Of a DNA stretch of 64,000 nucleotides, positions 46,798 to 58,042 are shown piece by piece; positions within the stretch are counted from its first letter, which is position 1, and every line of letters starts with the position of its first letter. The position numbers and the translations under genes were made by a program. Source of the stretch: Ariolimax columbianus (Eukaryota; Mollusca; Gastropoda; Stylommatophora; Arionidae); contig JAVGWX010000011.1 in assembly GCA_036924085.1 (NCBI GenBank), positions 31,370,386 to 31,434,385 of the forward strand. The letters run 5' to 3'. Under the pieces are notes generated by a model. The model was not told where the DNA came from. It searched no databases and worked only from the letters and a program-made list of their open reading frames with translations.

Positions 46798-47364
46798 GTA
46801 ACACAGTCATACGACATGACATCTTGTAACACAATCATACGACATGACATCTTGTAACACTGTCATACGACATGACATCTTGTAACACTGTCATACGACA
46901 TGACATCTTGAAACACTGTCATACGACATGACATCGTGTAACACTGTCATACGACATGACATCTTGTAACACTGCCATACGACATGACATCTTGTAACAC
47001 TGTCATACGACATGACATCTTGTAACACTGTCATACGACATGACATCTTGTAACACTGTCATACGACATGACATCTTGTAACACTGTCATACGACATGAC
47101 ATCTTGTAACACTGTCATACGACATGACATCTTGTAACACTGTCATACGACATGACATCTTGTAACACTGTCATACGACATGACATCTTGTAACACTGTC
47201 ATACGACATGATATCTTGTAACACTGTCATACGACATGACATCTTGTAACACTGTCATACGACATGACTTCTTGTAACACTGTCATACGACATGACATCT
47301 TGTAACACTGTCATACGACATGACATCTTGTAACACTGTCATACGACATGACATCTTGTAACAC
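46798..47364. repeat. 28-bp minisatellite with hairpin (about 20 copies)
   Basis: Unit TGTCATACGACATGACATCT plus TGTAACAC. TGTCAT and ATGACA are inverted around ACGAC, so each unit can form a small hairpin. Few substitutions. Confidence 0.96.
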
Positions 47365-47724
47365 AGAGAAGTGAACAAATCGCGCCGCAAGGAGAAAGAC
47401 AAGAACACAAGCTACGTATATATTGTTTGTTTGTTTACCACGTCAAGTAGTATCATCCTAGTCAGCCATTACTGAAAGGGGCTACCATTTAGTGTTTTAT
47501 GAACGATTAAAGTGCTTCATTAAAACATGTAGTGTTTTATTGTTAGATAGTGTTTCATTGCACTGCATTGTGTTTCGTTAGCGCAGTGTTTTATTAAAGC
47601 TTATAGTATTGTATTATATTCTATGCCTCTGCTGAGAGGAAGGTGCAGTCCCCCAAGATATGCGTGACGCCATCATTGTGACTATTTACAACAACAATAA
47701 TTATATAATAATAATAATTATAGA
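47365..47724. other. Intronic, nothing recognised
   Basis: No supported feature. Confidence 0.4.
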
Positions 47725-49045
47725 GGGATCCCGTTCCTGAGCGTTGTAGGCAAAGTTTACGGCCGCATGCTAATAAACAGGTTGAGACTGCTCGCGGACA
47801 CGGTGTGCTCAGAATCTCAGTGTGGCTTTAGAGTAGGTAGGTAGATCAACAACGGATATTATTTTATCGCTTTGCCAAATCCAGGAGAAATGCAGAGTAC
47901 AAGATCAGCCGCTCTTTATGCTGTTTACAGACCTCACCAAGCCCTTTTCCCACCAAGAGTGGAGTGAAGCAGGGATGTGTACTCGCACCGACCCTCTTTA
48001 GGATTTTCCTCTCAATGCTCCTATCCTACGCTTATGACACATCTGTGGATTGTATTTCTCTGTACACCAGGTCAGATGGACGGCTGTTTAACCTGTCCCG
48101 ACTGCGTGCTATGACCAAGGTGAGGACAGTGCTCATTAGGGAGATGCTATTTGTGGATGATGCAGTTCTAGTGACCAATAGTGAGGAGGCCTTGCAGAGA
48201 CTGGGAGACAGATTCGCCGAGAGGTTTCACCATAAGTCTGGAAAAGACAAAGGTCTGCGCACAGGGCATTACCACTACGCCGTCCATAAAGATTGATGGC
48301 GTCACTCTGGAGGTCGTCAACGGTTTCACTTATCTGGGGTCTGTCATCAGCAACACTCTCTCGCTCGAGAAGGAGATAGACAGTAGGCTTGGCAGGGCAA
48401 GTACCGTCATGGCCCGCCTGAGAGTCTGGGAAAACACTGCACCAATGTCCGGGTCTATCACACCTGCGTTCTTGGCACTCTCATGTATGGAAGCGAGACT
48501 TGGAGCACTTACACTAAACAGGAAAGGCGGCTGAACACCTTTCATATGAGGTGTCTACGGCGTATATTGGGGGATTGGGTGGCAAGAGAGTGTCACATAA
48601 TACGGTCTTACAGAGAGTAAACACTCACATCATGTACTGGATGTTGAGCCAGCAAATTTCTACGGTAGTTGGGACATGTCTATCGCATGAAAGACGAGAG
48701 GCAGCCAAAGGATATCATTTACGGACAGCTAAGCCATTGGAGTAAGAAGAATCGGCCGTCACACACTGCGATTCAAGGACGTATGCAAGAGGGACATGAA
48801 GTCATGCGACATCCCATCCGACTGCTGGGGAGAAATTGCTCAGGATCAAGTTATCTGGAGACAGTCAGTTGGAGGGGGCGTAGTGGCTGCTGACGCTCGA
48901 AGATGTGTTTTGGCTGCAGAGAAAAGAGAAAGAATGAAAAGATCAAGAAACAGCCAGGCAAGCCACTCCCCAGTATGGTTGTACGATCTGTGACAGGGAC
49001 TGTCACTCGCGGATCGGCCTATACAGCCGTATCAGACAATGTCGA
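47725..49045 (+). pseudogene. LINE reverse transcriptase and C-terminus (decayed)
   Basis: Plus strand in several frames: PFLSVVGKVYGRMLINRLR (RT block 2), SGVKQGCVLAPTLFRIFLSM (block 4), MLFVDDAVLVTN (catalytic [Y/F]xDD box as VDDA), ISLEKTKVCAQ, VVNGFTYLGSVISNT, SRLGRASTVMARLRVWEN, a C-terminal series including FKDVCKRDMKSCDI, and last YGCTICDRDCHSRIGLY, the C-x2-C finger start. About 1.3 kb; the endonuclease is missing. It ends about 340 bases downstream of transporter exon 1, inside intron 1. Confidence 0.9.
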
Positions 49046-49292
49046 AATACAGGAGACAGAGCTAAACAAGACTTACAGGGCGCCTCGCGCATGGTCTATA
49101 GCGACTGAGACGCCTATGATGAGTATTGTATTAGAGTATATAGTATATGTTGTTCAGGGCATACAGTGTTTAATTAGAATACAAACATTTGTCATGGCAT
49201 TCGATACTGTGTACAGACAGAAAACAAAAGAGAGAGATGGAGATAAATATTTAGAAAGAAAGTGTATGTTTGTGAAACTGTGGTAGAGAAAT

Positions 49293-49339
<47 letters not shown>

Positions 49340-49352
49340 GCGCGAGAGAAAG
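49293..49352. repeat. GA microsatellite
   Basis: GA repeat with two CG interruptions, about 35 bases beyond the exon 1 donor, in intron 1. Confidence 0.95.
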
Positions 49353-49387
49353 CGAGAGACAGAAAGAGAGCACAACACATATCTTAC

Positions 49388-49521
49388 CTATGTTCAGGTA
49401 CAGCCAGTGTAAAGACTCCATTTAAGGTCTGGAATGCTGCAGGTAACCCCACAAGACAAACCAGGAAATAGATCATTTTCTGATATGTCCCAAACTCGCC
49501 TATGACGTCATCGAGCTTCAT
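49388..49521 (-). CDS. SLC22-like transporter, coding exon 1 (start codon, TM1)
   Basis: ATG at 49521 opens residues 1-44 plus two bases of Arg45. The start MKLDDVIGEFGTYQK is the usual N-terminal cytoplasmic helix of SLC22 carriers. A hydrophobic span (about residues 16-38) follows as TM1, and the exon ends in PEHR, the conserved entry to the large extracellular loop. The donor reads AG|GTAAGAT. The start is chosen because the family begins at exactly this motif. Just upstream on the minus strand, TTCTGTCGACAG could be an acceptor, so a separate 5' untranslated exon further right is possible. The next exon is about 21.8 kb away. Confidence 0.92.
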
Positions 49522-49531
49522 GTTGCTAATA

Positions 49532-50140
49532 TTCTGTCGACAGAATGAAATGATGTAACTATGGACTAGACACTTTATTGTTCTTCGTGACTTCGTGCTA
49601 TCATTTTTTCTGCAGTTTCAATTATAAAGTTGTTAGTAACAATTTTGACTCGTGTTTCATATTTATAACTTCTCTATTGAACACGTTTATTTAAATCTAC
49701 GAGTGCTATATTTATCACGATAGTTTGCAAGTTTCCAATCTAGGGCTTGCTTATATGCTTTTCGCCTTTTTTGTGCCGTTAAGTGCCATCGGCAGCTCAA
49801 GTAGCCATTCTTGTGCCAAGTCTGTTCTGTTGCTTGTTATAATTCCGTGTTGTAGAATTTATCTTATGTCATTTACTCATCTCCCGCGTAGACTTCTTCG
49901 TTCATTGTAACCAGATCGTCTTGTGTTGTTTATAGGAGTAGTTGATCAGATTGCATTCTCGCGAGATGACAGAATCATCATATATTCAGCACAAAGGGCA
50001 TTTCTCACCATATTTGTTACGTCATACTTTCTCTTGGTGACATCGATGAATTTTCTTCTGCATTTCATTTTACACGTTGTGGCTTTCTTCTCCCGCACCA
50101 TAGATACAGACAATGTTACACAGTAGTAGCTTAGTCATCA
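49532..50140. other. Upstream flank of the transporter gene
   Basis: Should hold the 5' untranslated region and possibly the promoter on the minus strand. Apart from a TATA-like motif at 49660-49667 I see no firm element. Confidence 0.35.
49660..49667 (-). promoter_or_regulatory. TATA-like motif upstream of the transporter start
   Basis: TATAAATA on the minus strand, about 140 bases upstream of the ATG at 49521. The area is AT-rich, so the match may be chance, and a possible acceptor next to the ATG hints that transcription starts further upstream. Weak candidate only. Confidence 0.2.
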
Positions 50141-50144
50141 GTTG

Positions 50145-50460
50145 TTAGTCCCAACCCATGTGGATGTTTCTGCAAAAGAGTGTAGATGCTATGGAGTGTT
50201 GCCCTTTTCAGGACTTCGTAGTTGGGTACCCTGATCTGTCAGTTGATCTTGCACAGCCGGCGCAGACATCCTATGTGGAAATGGTTGATCCGTCTGGGGT
50301 GACAACTCGCAGATGTAGAGAAGGGTAGTATGAACGATGTTATTATATATTTAGATATTGGTCTCGGTATTGATGTCCCGGGGATTTCAAACGCTCTCGG
50401 GCAGGTGGCTAAATGCAGCGTGGCCTTGGCAATCATATTGTTGATCATTATTGTGGACAC
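50145..50460 (-). pseudogene. LINE C-terminal RT fragment, copy 1
   Basis: Minus strand: MIAKATLHLATCPRAFE, SIPRPISKY, then FHIGCLRRLCKIN and, past a stop, QIRVPNYEVLKRATLHSIYT. These are the RT C-terminal motifs (LRRLCKIxW, PNxEVLxRA). This copy keeps the single-copy form of the segment amplified in copy 2. Confidence 0.85.
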
Positions 50461-51645
50461 CTTCTGTTTATCTGTGAGTTTTTTGTGTTGTTGTTTTTTT
50501 GGGCGAACCGATAAACACTTGCCTGTCTTGACTGCATCACAAAAGAGTTTGCTTAGGCAGACAGTGGTCGAGCATGTGGGCAACGAACCTGCTTGCTCTG
50601 CAACAGTGTGTAGAAGCTAGAAGATGTTGTCCTTTGGAGCACTTCGTAGTTGGGTGCCATGATCTGCCAGTTGATCTCCGGCAGCCGTCGTAGTTGGGTG
50701 CCATGATCTGCCAGTTGATCTCCGGCAGCCGTCGTAGTTGGGTGCCATGATCTGCCAGTTGATCTCCGGCAGCCGTCGTAGTTGGGTGCCATGATCTGCC
50801 AGTTGATCTCCGGCAGCCGTCGTAGTTGGGTGCCATGATCTGCCAGTTGATCTCCGGCAGCCGTCGTAGTTGGGTGCCATGATCTGCCAGTTGATCTCCG
50901 ACAGCCGTCGTAGTTGAGTGCCATGATCTGCCAGTTGATCTCCGGCAGCCTTCGTAGTTGGGTGCCATGATCTGCCAGTTGATCTCCGGCAGCCGTCGTA
51001 GTTGGGTGCCATGATCTGCCAGTTGATCTCCGGCAGCCATCGTAGTTGGGTGCCATGATCTGCCAGTTGATCTCCGGCAGCCGTCGTAGTTGGGTGCCAT
51101 GATCTGCCAGTTGAACTCCGGCAGCCGTCGTAGTTGGGTGCCATGATCTGCCAGTTGATCTCCGACAGCCGTCGTAGTTGGGTGCCATGATCTGCCAGTT
51201 GATCTCCGGCAGCCGTCGTAGTTGGGTGCCATGATCTGCCAGTTGATCTCCGGCAGCCGTCGTAGTTGGGTGCCATGATCTGCCAGTTGATCTCCGGCAG
51301 CCGTCGTAGTTGGGTGCCATGATCTGCCAGTTGATCTCCGACAGCCGTCGTAGTTGGGTGCCATGATCTGCCAGTTGATCTCCGGCAGCCGTCGTAGTTG
51401 GGTGCCATGATCTGCCAGTTGATCTCCGGCAGCCGTCGTAGTTGGGTGCCATGATCTGCCAGTTGATCTCCGGCAGCCGTCGTAGTTGGGTGCCATGATC
51501 TGCCAGTTGATCTCCGGCAGCCGTCGTAGTTGGGTGCCATGATCTGCCAGTTGATCTCCGGCAGCCGTCGTAGTTGGGTGCCATGATCTGCCAGTTGATC
51601 TCCGGCAGCCGGCGCAAACAGTCCATGTAGCAGTGACTTTGGACA
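50461..51645 (-). pseudogene. LINE C-terminal RT fragment, copy 2, with internal 44-bp array
   Basis: Minus strand starts near 51645, reaches MDCLRRLPEINWQIMAPNY (same place as LRRLCKIN in copy 1), then repeats that segment about 22 times before continuing as EVLQRTTSSSFYTLLQSK into downstream LINE sequence. The long minus open frames (up to 403 codons) are products of the array, not a gene. Confidence 0.88.
50646..51613. repeat. 44-bp minisatellite grown from LINE coding sequence (about 22 copies)
   Basis: Unit TAGTTGGGTGCCATGATCTG followed by CCAGTTGATCTCCGGCAGCC and GTCG. Variants are few (CCGACAGCC, GAACTCC, CCTTCG). Single-copy versions lie at 50223-50268 and about 52996-53043 in sister LINE copies, and the sequence on both flanks of the array continues the same LINE. 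Confidence 0.96.
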
Positions 51646-51649
51646 GTTT

Positions 51650-51925
51650 CTTCATTGCTCTCGGTTTTTGGGAACTGCTTGCTCTGAACCGCTCAGCCTG
51701 AGCCATTGCTGTCATACACGGTACTTGCCTCACTAATAAGTGGATCATTAATTAGGAGACGAAAAAGGGAAATACTCGAAAGGACATAATGCAAGACGAC
51801 CAAATTACAAACGCCACTACCGCCCCATGTGCTGTAGAGTTTGTAGCGCTTAGATCCGGCTGTACAATCATATACGGCCACATCTGAATACACACTTCTG
51901 ACGGTGTCGCTATCTTCGCTTAAGA
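51650..51925 (+). pseudogene. LINE 3' C-terminal fragment
   Basis: GAACTGCTTGCTCTGAACCG to TCGCTTAAGATGGGCAACT aligns by eye with 22660-22920. Translation retains a broken finger motif (IRLYNHIRPHLN). Opposite in strand to the neighbouring copy 2, so a separate insertion. Confidence 0.65.
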
Positions 51926-52499
51926 TGGGCAACTGTTAACTATTATTATTAATGCCGGTTGATAAGTGGCAGTACAGGTTTTCCTTAATCTAGTTCTGAT
52001 TTCTTTTTCAATCTGGCATGAAACTATCATTTGAGGTTTTACTTCTATTGGTGAGTCCAACTGTGAGGATTTATAGCGCTCACAAATAATGCCGCTAGCC
52101 AATGCAGTCTCCACACACAGTACAGTCTAGGTTTTTTATTTTATCACAGATAATAGAAAACAACTTTGCCTTGCCGAGGATTTGATTTCATGTCATACTG
52201 GTCAAATACCTAAATCCAAACCACTTGACCGTCCAACCAACTTTCGTAAAAATATGTCCTATGTGTTTGAACTCTTGGTCCTATTAAGTTGGATGTTGTT
52301 TACATTTATGTGTATTGAACCCGAAGATCTGATAATTTTCAAAGTTTCCGTTTTTAATCTTTAAATTATATATTTGGCAGCTTGTCAGGTACATTCTTAA
52401 GATTCTGAAGTATGTCTTTGTACCTCATATATAAGTCATTAGTCGTCTACAAAGTAATAGTAGTAGTTGCCTATCACGAGCAAGGACGATAACAGCATC
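51926..52499. other. Nothing recognised
   Basis: No supported feature. Confidence 0.4.
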
Positions 52500-53260
52500 A
52501 GATTTGTGCAGGCAGACGTGACCGCGTATTGGTCTGCATGAAACTAACAGTCCAGTCCTAATCTAGACTTACACACGTTACCTCACGAGGGACATACGTC
52601 GACGGTGTTGTTTGTAGGGCGTTCTACATGGTGACCTTTCGAGCGGCGCACTGCATTGCAGATTGTCTGCTCATTCAGGCTAGCACTTTGTGTAATTGTA
52701 GAACACTTAGCTGCGCGGTCCGGCGCCATCGACGTTAAAGCGTCACACATATGGAGACCTTTCAATGAAGCATTTGGCGAATCTATGCATCTGTTTGGTT
52801 TTTTTTTTTTGTCTTGGTTTCTTTTTGGTTTTTGTTTGTTTGCCGGTTCGATGAACGCTTACCTGTCTTGAGTGTACTCTAAAGTAGTTGCTTAGGCAGG
52901 CAGTGGTTGGGCACGAGGGCAACATGCACAGTTCAACGTGCCTCCTCGCTCTGCAACAAGGTGTAGATGCTATGGAGTGTTGCCCTTTAGAGCACTTCGA
53001 AGTCGGGTAACCTATTCTGTCAATTGATCTTGGACACCCTGTGCAGACAGCCCATGCAGAAGAGATTGAGCTGTCTGTTCTGATTAACTGATGTACACCG
53101 CCCAGGACTCTCATGCGTAGAGGGAGGATAAGAACGATTCTATGAAATATTTGGACTTTAGTTTCTGCATTGATGCCCTGTCGATTCCAAACGCTCTCGG
53201 GCAGGCGGCCAAATGCAGAGCGGCCATGGCAATGACATTGTTGATTTCCGAGTTTATGTT
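52500..53260 (-). pseudogene. LINE C-terminal RT fragment, copy 3
   Basis: Minus strand from 53260: INNVIAMAALHLAACPRAF-like, LSAQGVQD (degenerate LRRLCKI region), YPTSKCSKGQHSIAS (frame-shifted VLKRA region), then ASLKGLHMC, ALTSMAPDRAAKCSTITQSA and ERPTNNTVDVCPS, the region after the RT thumb. Extends further 3' than copies 1 and 2 and keeps the single-copy form of the 44-bp segment. Confidence 0.75.
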
Positions 53261-54484
53261 TGGATCTCTGGTATAGGTGCTACCCACGTATTGAAATACA
53301 TATCCACCCGTATGTTGCTGGTTATGTACTGTGATGTTCGCTGCGTGGAAGGGTTACCATGGGGCAGGCTGAAACAGGACCTTAGTCTTAGTTGTATGTT
53401 AGACCAACACGAAAGAATGAATTTTTAAAACAGATCCATAGTGGACCGCATGTCCTGACCTGAGCTATAGGGCTCATGCAGCAAACGTCAGCAGATAGGA
53501 GGTCCTAGATGGTAGCATCTAACGTTAGTGATGGATCAATTAGTGTTAGTGAGTGGTGGAGAGGTCATGAAAGGCACAGAAGCTCAGCAAATTATGGTCA
53601 TTTACAACATGCTCTCTGTGAGGCAGTGGTGCTATTTTTGTCCTTGCCATAAATCACTGGCAGACCTCTCGGGCTTGTATTTTTGTCATTAATTATTGAA
53701 GTAGAAATCAAACTCTCATCTCTTAGTCTCATTTCTTTGATGCTTAAAACATTTTCTTTGTCCATTTTTAAAATATGGATATTAGCTGTTCTCAATATTT
53801 GTTTCAATGATTACTCGTTTGTTATTTCATCTTTGCTATTTGATAAGTAAAATAATCTTCAAGAAGCTTGGACGTCACTAATGTCCAGTAGAGTTGATCT
53901 TTAGCCTGAATTGATTCTTTAAATGTAGTATTCCACCAACCTGTTTGGATTCTTTCAATCCTTGCTTTATGTTATTAGTTTCGCGTCTCTTATTGACTAT
54001 CAGCCGACGATATTTATTGACTTTAGTTTCTTTATTTAGTGTCTCAAAAATGTTTGTTATTTCTTGGAATATTTGTTTTCCAATAACCACTTCTTCTTAT
54101 TTATTTAAATGCGTGACTAGTATTTTTTTTTTTTTTTATCTTACATATTCTTATGTTTATTTCTTTCTACTTCTCTGTGATCAATATCTATAGAGATGTT
54201 GATAATTACTTCTGAATCAATATTATATTTCTTCTTTGTCTTTAAAAAAAATGTAATTCAGCTGTGCTGTTACATTTGCTCCCCCCGCCCCTGTACCATG
54301 TTTTAATATACTTTTTCGGTGTTGGAAGATTGTATTTGTTATTATTATACAATATCATTACATACATTTATAACCTCTTCTCCATCACATATCCGCTCTA
54401 ACGAGTTGTCACTAATGTGTCCTAAACATAATTCATGTAATGACGTTAGTGTATCTATTCTTCCAATAATGTCGTACATTACGA
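53261..54484. other. AT-rich, nothing firm
   Basis: Minus-strand open frames at 53807-53598 and 54090-53878 are Lys-rich and might be old LINE sequence. I cannot support an assignment. Confidence 0.35.
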
Positions 54485-54740
54485 TCATGCTATACTGATA
54501 ACGTTGGGAAAACATTCAAAGAATTTAATTCTGTTTTCCCTCATCGCTACTGGCATTGCATCGGATATAGACCTGGTGCATTGTTGTTTTTTTAATCTCT
54601 TCAGCAGTTTGTTGATGTATTTATTATGATTTAAAGGATGCGACTTTGAATCGACAATGACCTCTGTTTTCTCTGGATGTACACTTAAACGTAAACCATG
54701 TTTCGATCTTTCCTTTCTATAACACCACTCCATACCACTA
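54485..54740 (-). pseudogene. Possible LINE RT fragment (weak)
   Basis: Minus frame with HGLRLSVHPEKTEVIVDSK, reminiscent of the RT block after the catalytic box (GLxLNxxKTKxM). No other block found nearby. Confidence 0.35.
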
Positions 54741-55949
54741 CATAATTCCTATTGGTCTCCTTTATGTTCTGTCAGAGAGACCGACACGAGACTGAAAAAA
54801 CGTAGAAGCCGAAATGGAATTAATTCATTGTAACCGAACGAAAGATGGTTGTAGCCAAGTGAAGTGGAAAGATTTCGTTGCTCTTCTTAAAGGCACAATC
54901 AGGTGTGATGGTTACTGACCACTTTGACGAAAGATCTCAGAAGAAACAGGCTAGCCCTATAATTTCCATTTAATTTCTTCCACATTATCTGTCTGCTCCC
55001 GTCTATTTCATTAAGTCTGCTAACATGTAATGTTGCTATTGAAGTTACGCACACATTCCGTAGTATTTTTCAGTCTGTAATCGGTTGAGATCAGTCCGTT
55101 TAACTGCAGTGTGATTTACGTTTTTGCCAGCAACTTTTCTGTATAGTCACTTATTCGCCCTGTTTCCTATCTCCTACGACGTGAAAGTTGGGCTGCGCCT
55201 AAGGAGGTAATCCAGGTCACTAGTACGAAATAGTGCATCGCTTGGGTCAAAAGATCAAAACGTTTTTAAGTCCAAAGATATCTTGTAATTGTCATTTGAC
55301 TCATGTCTTAAATTGTATTCCATAAATAAAAGTGGACGGTCAGAAATTATACCATTTTTTAACATTGTTTTGAGTAAACTAATTTTACAAATTCATTTTA
55401 AAACACATTGTCTTACCCACAATTATAAAACTTACTGTATGAACATGGCTCATCCGAGGTACATGGTCTGTGTGCACTTATTAGTTCATTTTTTAAATTG
55501 CATGCTAATTTACAATTCAAATAACATTTTTATATTTATGTTTATTAGTTTGAAAATGTATATGAATAATTGCACAAAATGTTGTCTAAATGAATCTACA
55601 AACGGTTCTATAGCTATATCACGAGAACGTTTCATAAAACAAGATTAAGAAATGTACACATTTACCAGCTGGATCGTCCAATCAGTAAGGACCTGTTCAC
55701 TGAATCAGAAAGTAGAGTTTGCAAGTCCTGTGGTACAGTAATGTATTTTAAAAGCGTCAGAAATGTGTAGTATGAAGTAGGCCATTTGTCGATGTCTTGT
55801 TTGAGTTATTTCGTTTGTTTTGTGAAAGTTGTTAGCCGACCTCCTAAGAGATTACATGACTTCTTAGTAGGTCATGGCCTCGTTTTTGTGTGCTGTAACA
55901 ACGGTAAAAGTTGACGGCACTAAATCTCGTAACATTTTCTCTCCCCTGC

Positions 55950-55954
<5 letters not shown>
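54741..55954. other. Nothing recognised
   Basis: A 119-codon plus frame (55289-55648), AT-rich with hydrophobic stretches, has no recognised family and no splice or start context that supports a gene. Confidence 0.4.

Positions 55955-55995
<41 letters not shown>
55953..55995. repeat. CT microsatellite
   Basis: About 21 CT dinucleotides. Confidence 0.97.
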
Positions 55996-55998
<3 letters not shown>

Positions 55999-56104
55999 AC
56001 ACTTCAGCAGACGATACGTGAGACATTTTGTCGATCTTAACACCGTTATCGCTGTCAGTTTCTTGTCATTTATATATATTATTAAATAAAAATATGGGTT
56101 GAGT

Positions 56105-57740
56105 ATTTAAAAAAAGTATAAACAGACCTCCACCACAAGAAGCACCAAACATCCTACCAGCAGAGGAGACCCTGCATTTGGACGGCAACCCACCAAATAA
56201 GATAGAAATCCAAAGGGCCATATACAAACTCAAGAAAGGGAAAGCCACTGGGCCAGATGGAATAGCAGCAGAAACCATAATGGCAGATATAGATAATGCC
56301 ACTGATATATTGCAAAGATTATTCAAGAAGATCTGGGAAGAGGAGAGAGTGCCAACAGAATGGGAAGAAGGACATCTTATTAAACTGCCTAAGAAGCGGG
56401 ACCTGGTAGATTGCAGCCATTATATGGGGATTACATTGCTGTCGGTGCCAGGCAAGATATTCAACAGAATCATCTTGGACAGATTGAAAACTGAAGTAGA
56501 AAAAAGCTCAGAGAGGAACAGGCAGGATTTCGCCAGGGAAGATCATGCACATATCATATAGCTACGCTACGCATCATAGTAGAACAAAGTATTGAATGGA
56601 AATCATCTCTATACGCACATTTTATAGACTAAGAAAAGGCGTTTGACAGTGTGGATCGAAGTACTCTATGGCAACTGTTGAGACACTATGGGATACCAGA
56701 GAAGTACACAACCCTCATCCAGAATATGTACAAAGGCACAGTTAGTAGAGTGGTACATGAAGGAGTACTGACTGACAGCTTCGGGGTGCAAACAGGGATG
56801 ATACATGGATGCCTGGTCTCCCCTTTCCTGTTCTTGTTGGCTATAGATTGGATAATGAAGACGCCAATCGAGGGCAAAAGAACTGGAGTTCAGTGGACAC
56901 TATTCTCACAATTGGAGGACCTGGACTACGTAGACGATCTGGTGCTTTTGTCATACAGTCACAGTCAAATACAAGAGAAACGTGATGGGTGAAAGAGGAA
57001 TCGGCCAAACTGGGACTGAATATCAACGTGGGGAAAACCAGGCTCCTTAAACTCAACACCAACAGCAAAGAACCAATCATGTTGGAGGGTGAGCAGTTGG
57101 AGGAAGTGGATACTTAAACCTATTTAGGCAGCACAATAGATACATCAGTAGGTACAGATGCAGATGTAAGGATCAGAATTGGAAAGGCATGAGGGGCATT
57201 CCTGACACTAAAAAATATATGGAGATCGAGAGATACCAAGATGCACATCAAAATTAGAATATTCAACGTTCAATATTCAAGTGTCAAGTCGGTGTTGCTA
57301 TATGGAGAGGAGACATGGAAAACGACCAAGGTCATACAACAAATACCGAAGTCCTTCGTTAACAGATGCCTACGAAGGATAATGGGCATACAGTGGCAGG
57401 ACATGGTGAGGAATGAAGACTTCTGGGAAAGGAGCCAACAACAGCCATTTGAACAACAAATTAAGCGAAGAGAATTGGGCTGGTTAGGACATACCCTGCG
57501 GAAGGCACAGTCTAACATAGCCAGACAGGCTCTTACATGAAATAATCAGGGTAAAAGAGAGAGAGAGAGAGAGGTAAACCCAAAAATACGCGAAAAAGAG
57601 AATGTGAGAAGACGCTAAAATTAAAAAATGACACCTGGAGAGAGAGGCAGAAAAGGCAGCCCAGGACCGTGTACGCTGGCGAGATGTTGTCGAGGGCCTA
57701 TGCACCGAGAATAACGACGGGCTTTTATGGATTGATTGAT
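56105..57740 (+). pseudogene. RTE-like LINE, nearly complete reverse transcriptase
   Basis: Best-kept LINE here. Plus strand: IQRAIYKLKKGKATGPDGIA (block 1), GITLLSVPGKIFNRIILDRL (block 2), DxEKAFDSVDRSTLW (block 3), GVQTGMIHGCLVSPFLFLLA (block 4), LEDLDYVDDLVLLS (catalytic YVDD), LGLNINVGKTRLLKLN, TYLGSTIDTS, NIWRSRDTKM, SVLLYGEETW, CLRRIMGIQWQDM, LGWLGHTLRKAQSNIARQAL, then GKRERER. About four stops or frameshifts break it; the endonuclease is missing. The enzyme would copy its RNA into DNA at the target site. Confidence 0.93.
57555..57573. repeat. GA microsatellite inside the RTE-like LINE
   Basis: Short GA run at the codons of the basic GKRKRGRPR-type stretch, the same site as the longer run at 11803-11842. 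Confidence 0.85.
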
Positions 57741-57769
57741 GTCTGGATTTGAGTCTTGTGCTCTGTACC

Positions 57770-58035
57770 TAATGTCCATACATTGTGTGCCTTGGGTCGT
57801 GCTCCTGTTTTTCTCGTTCGATTTCTGCTGCGACGTTTCTTCGAATCTCTTGTGGTCATATGCCAATTATGAGGTATAATTTATCAATGGAGGTGGGTTT
57901 TAAGCACATTGGCACTATCCGACCCGCCTCATTTTTTGCTGTATCAACTAATTTCGCATGGGCAGAGTTGTTCCAGACTGGCGCATTGTATTCAGCTACA
58001 GAATAACACAATGCACATGCAGATGTCTGAAGAAC
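57770..58035 (-). pseudogene. LINE RT C-terminal fragment
   Basis: Minus strand: TSACALCYSVAEYNAPVWNN, AHAKLVDTAKNEAGRIV, KPTSIDKLYLIIGI, then in the next frame IRRNVAAEIEREKQ. This is the 'LCYSxAEYCAPVWxxSxH' region after the RT domain in another LINE group. It abuts the 39-bp array. Confidence 0.75.
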
Positions 58036-58042
58036 TGATGGC

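Noticed and set aside
50537..51748. 403-codon minus-strand open frame
   Set aside because: Almost entirely the 44-bp array cycling through three frames; it is amplified LINE sequence, not a repeat protein.
55289..55648. 119-codon plus-strand frame as a small membrane protein gene
   Set aside because: AT-rich, no family resemblance, no supporting context.
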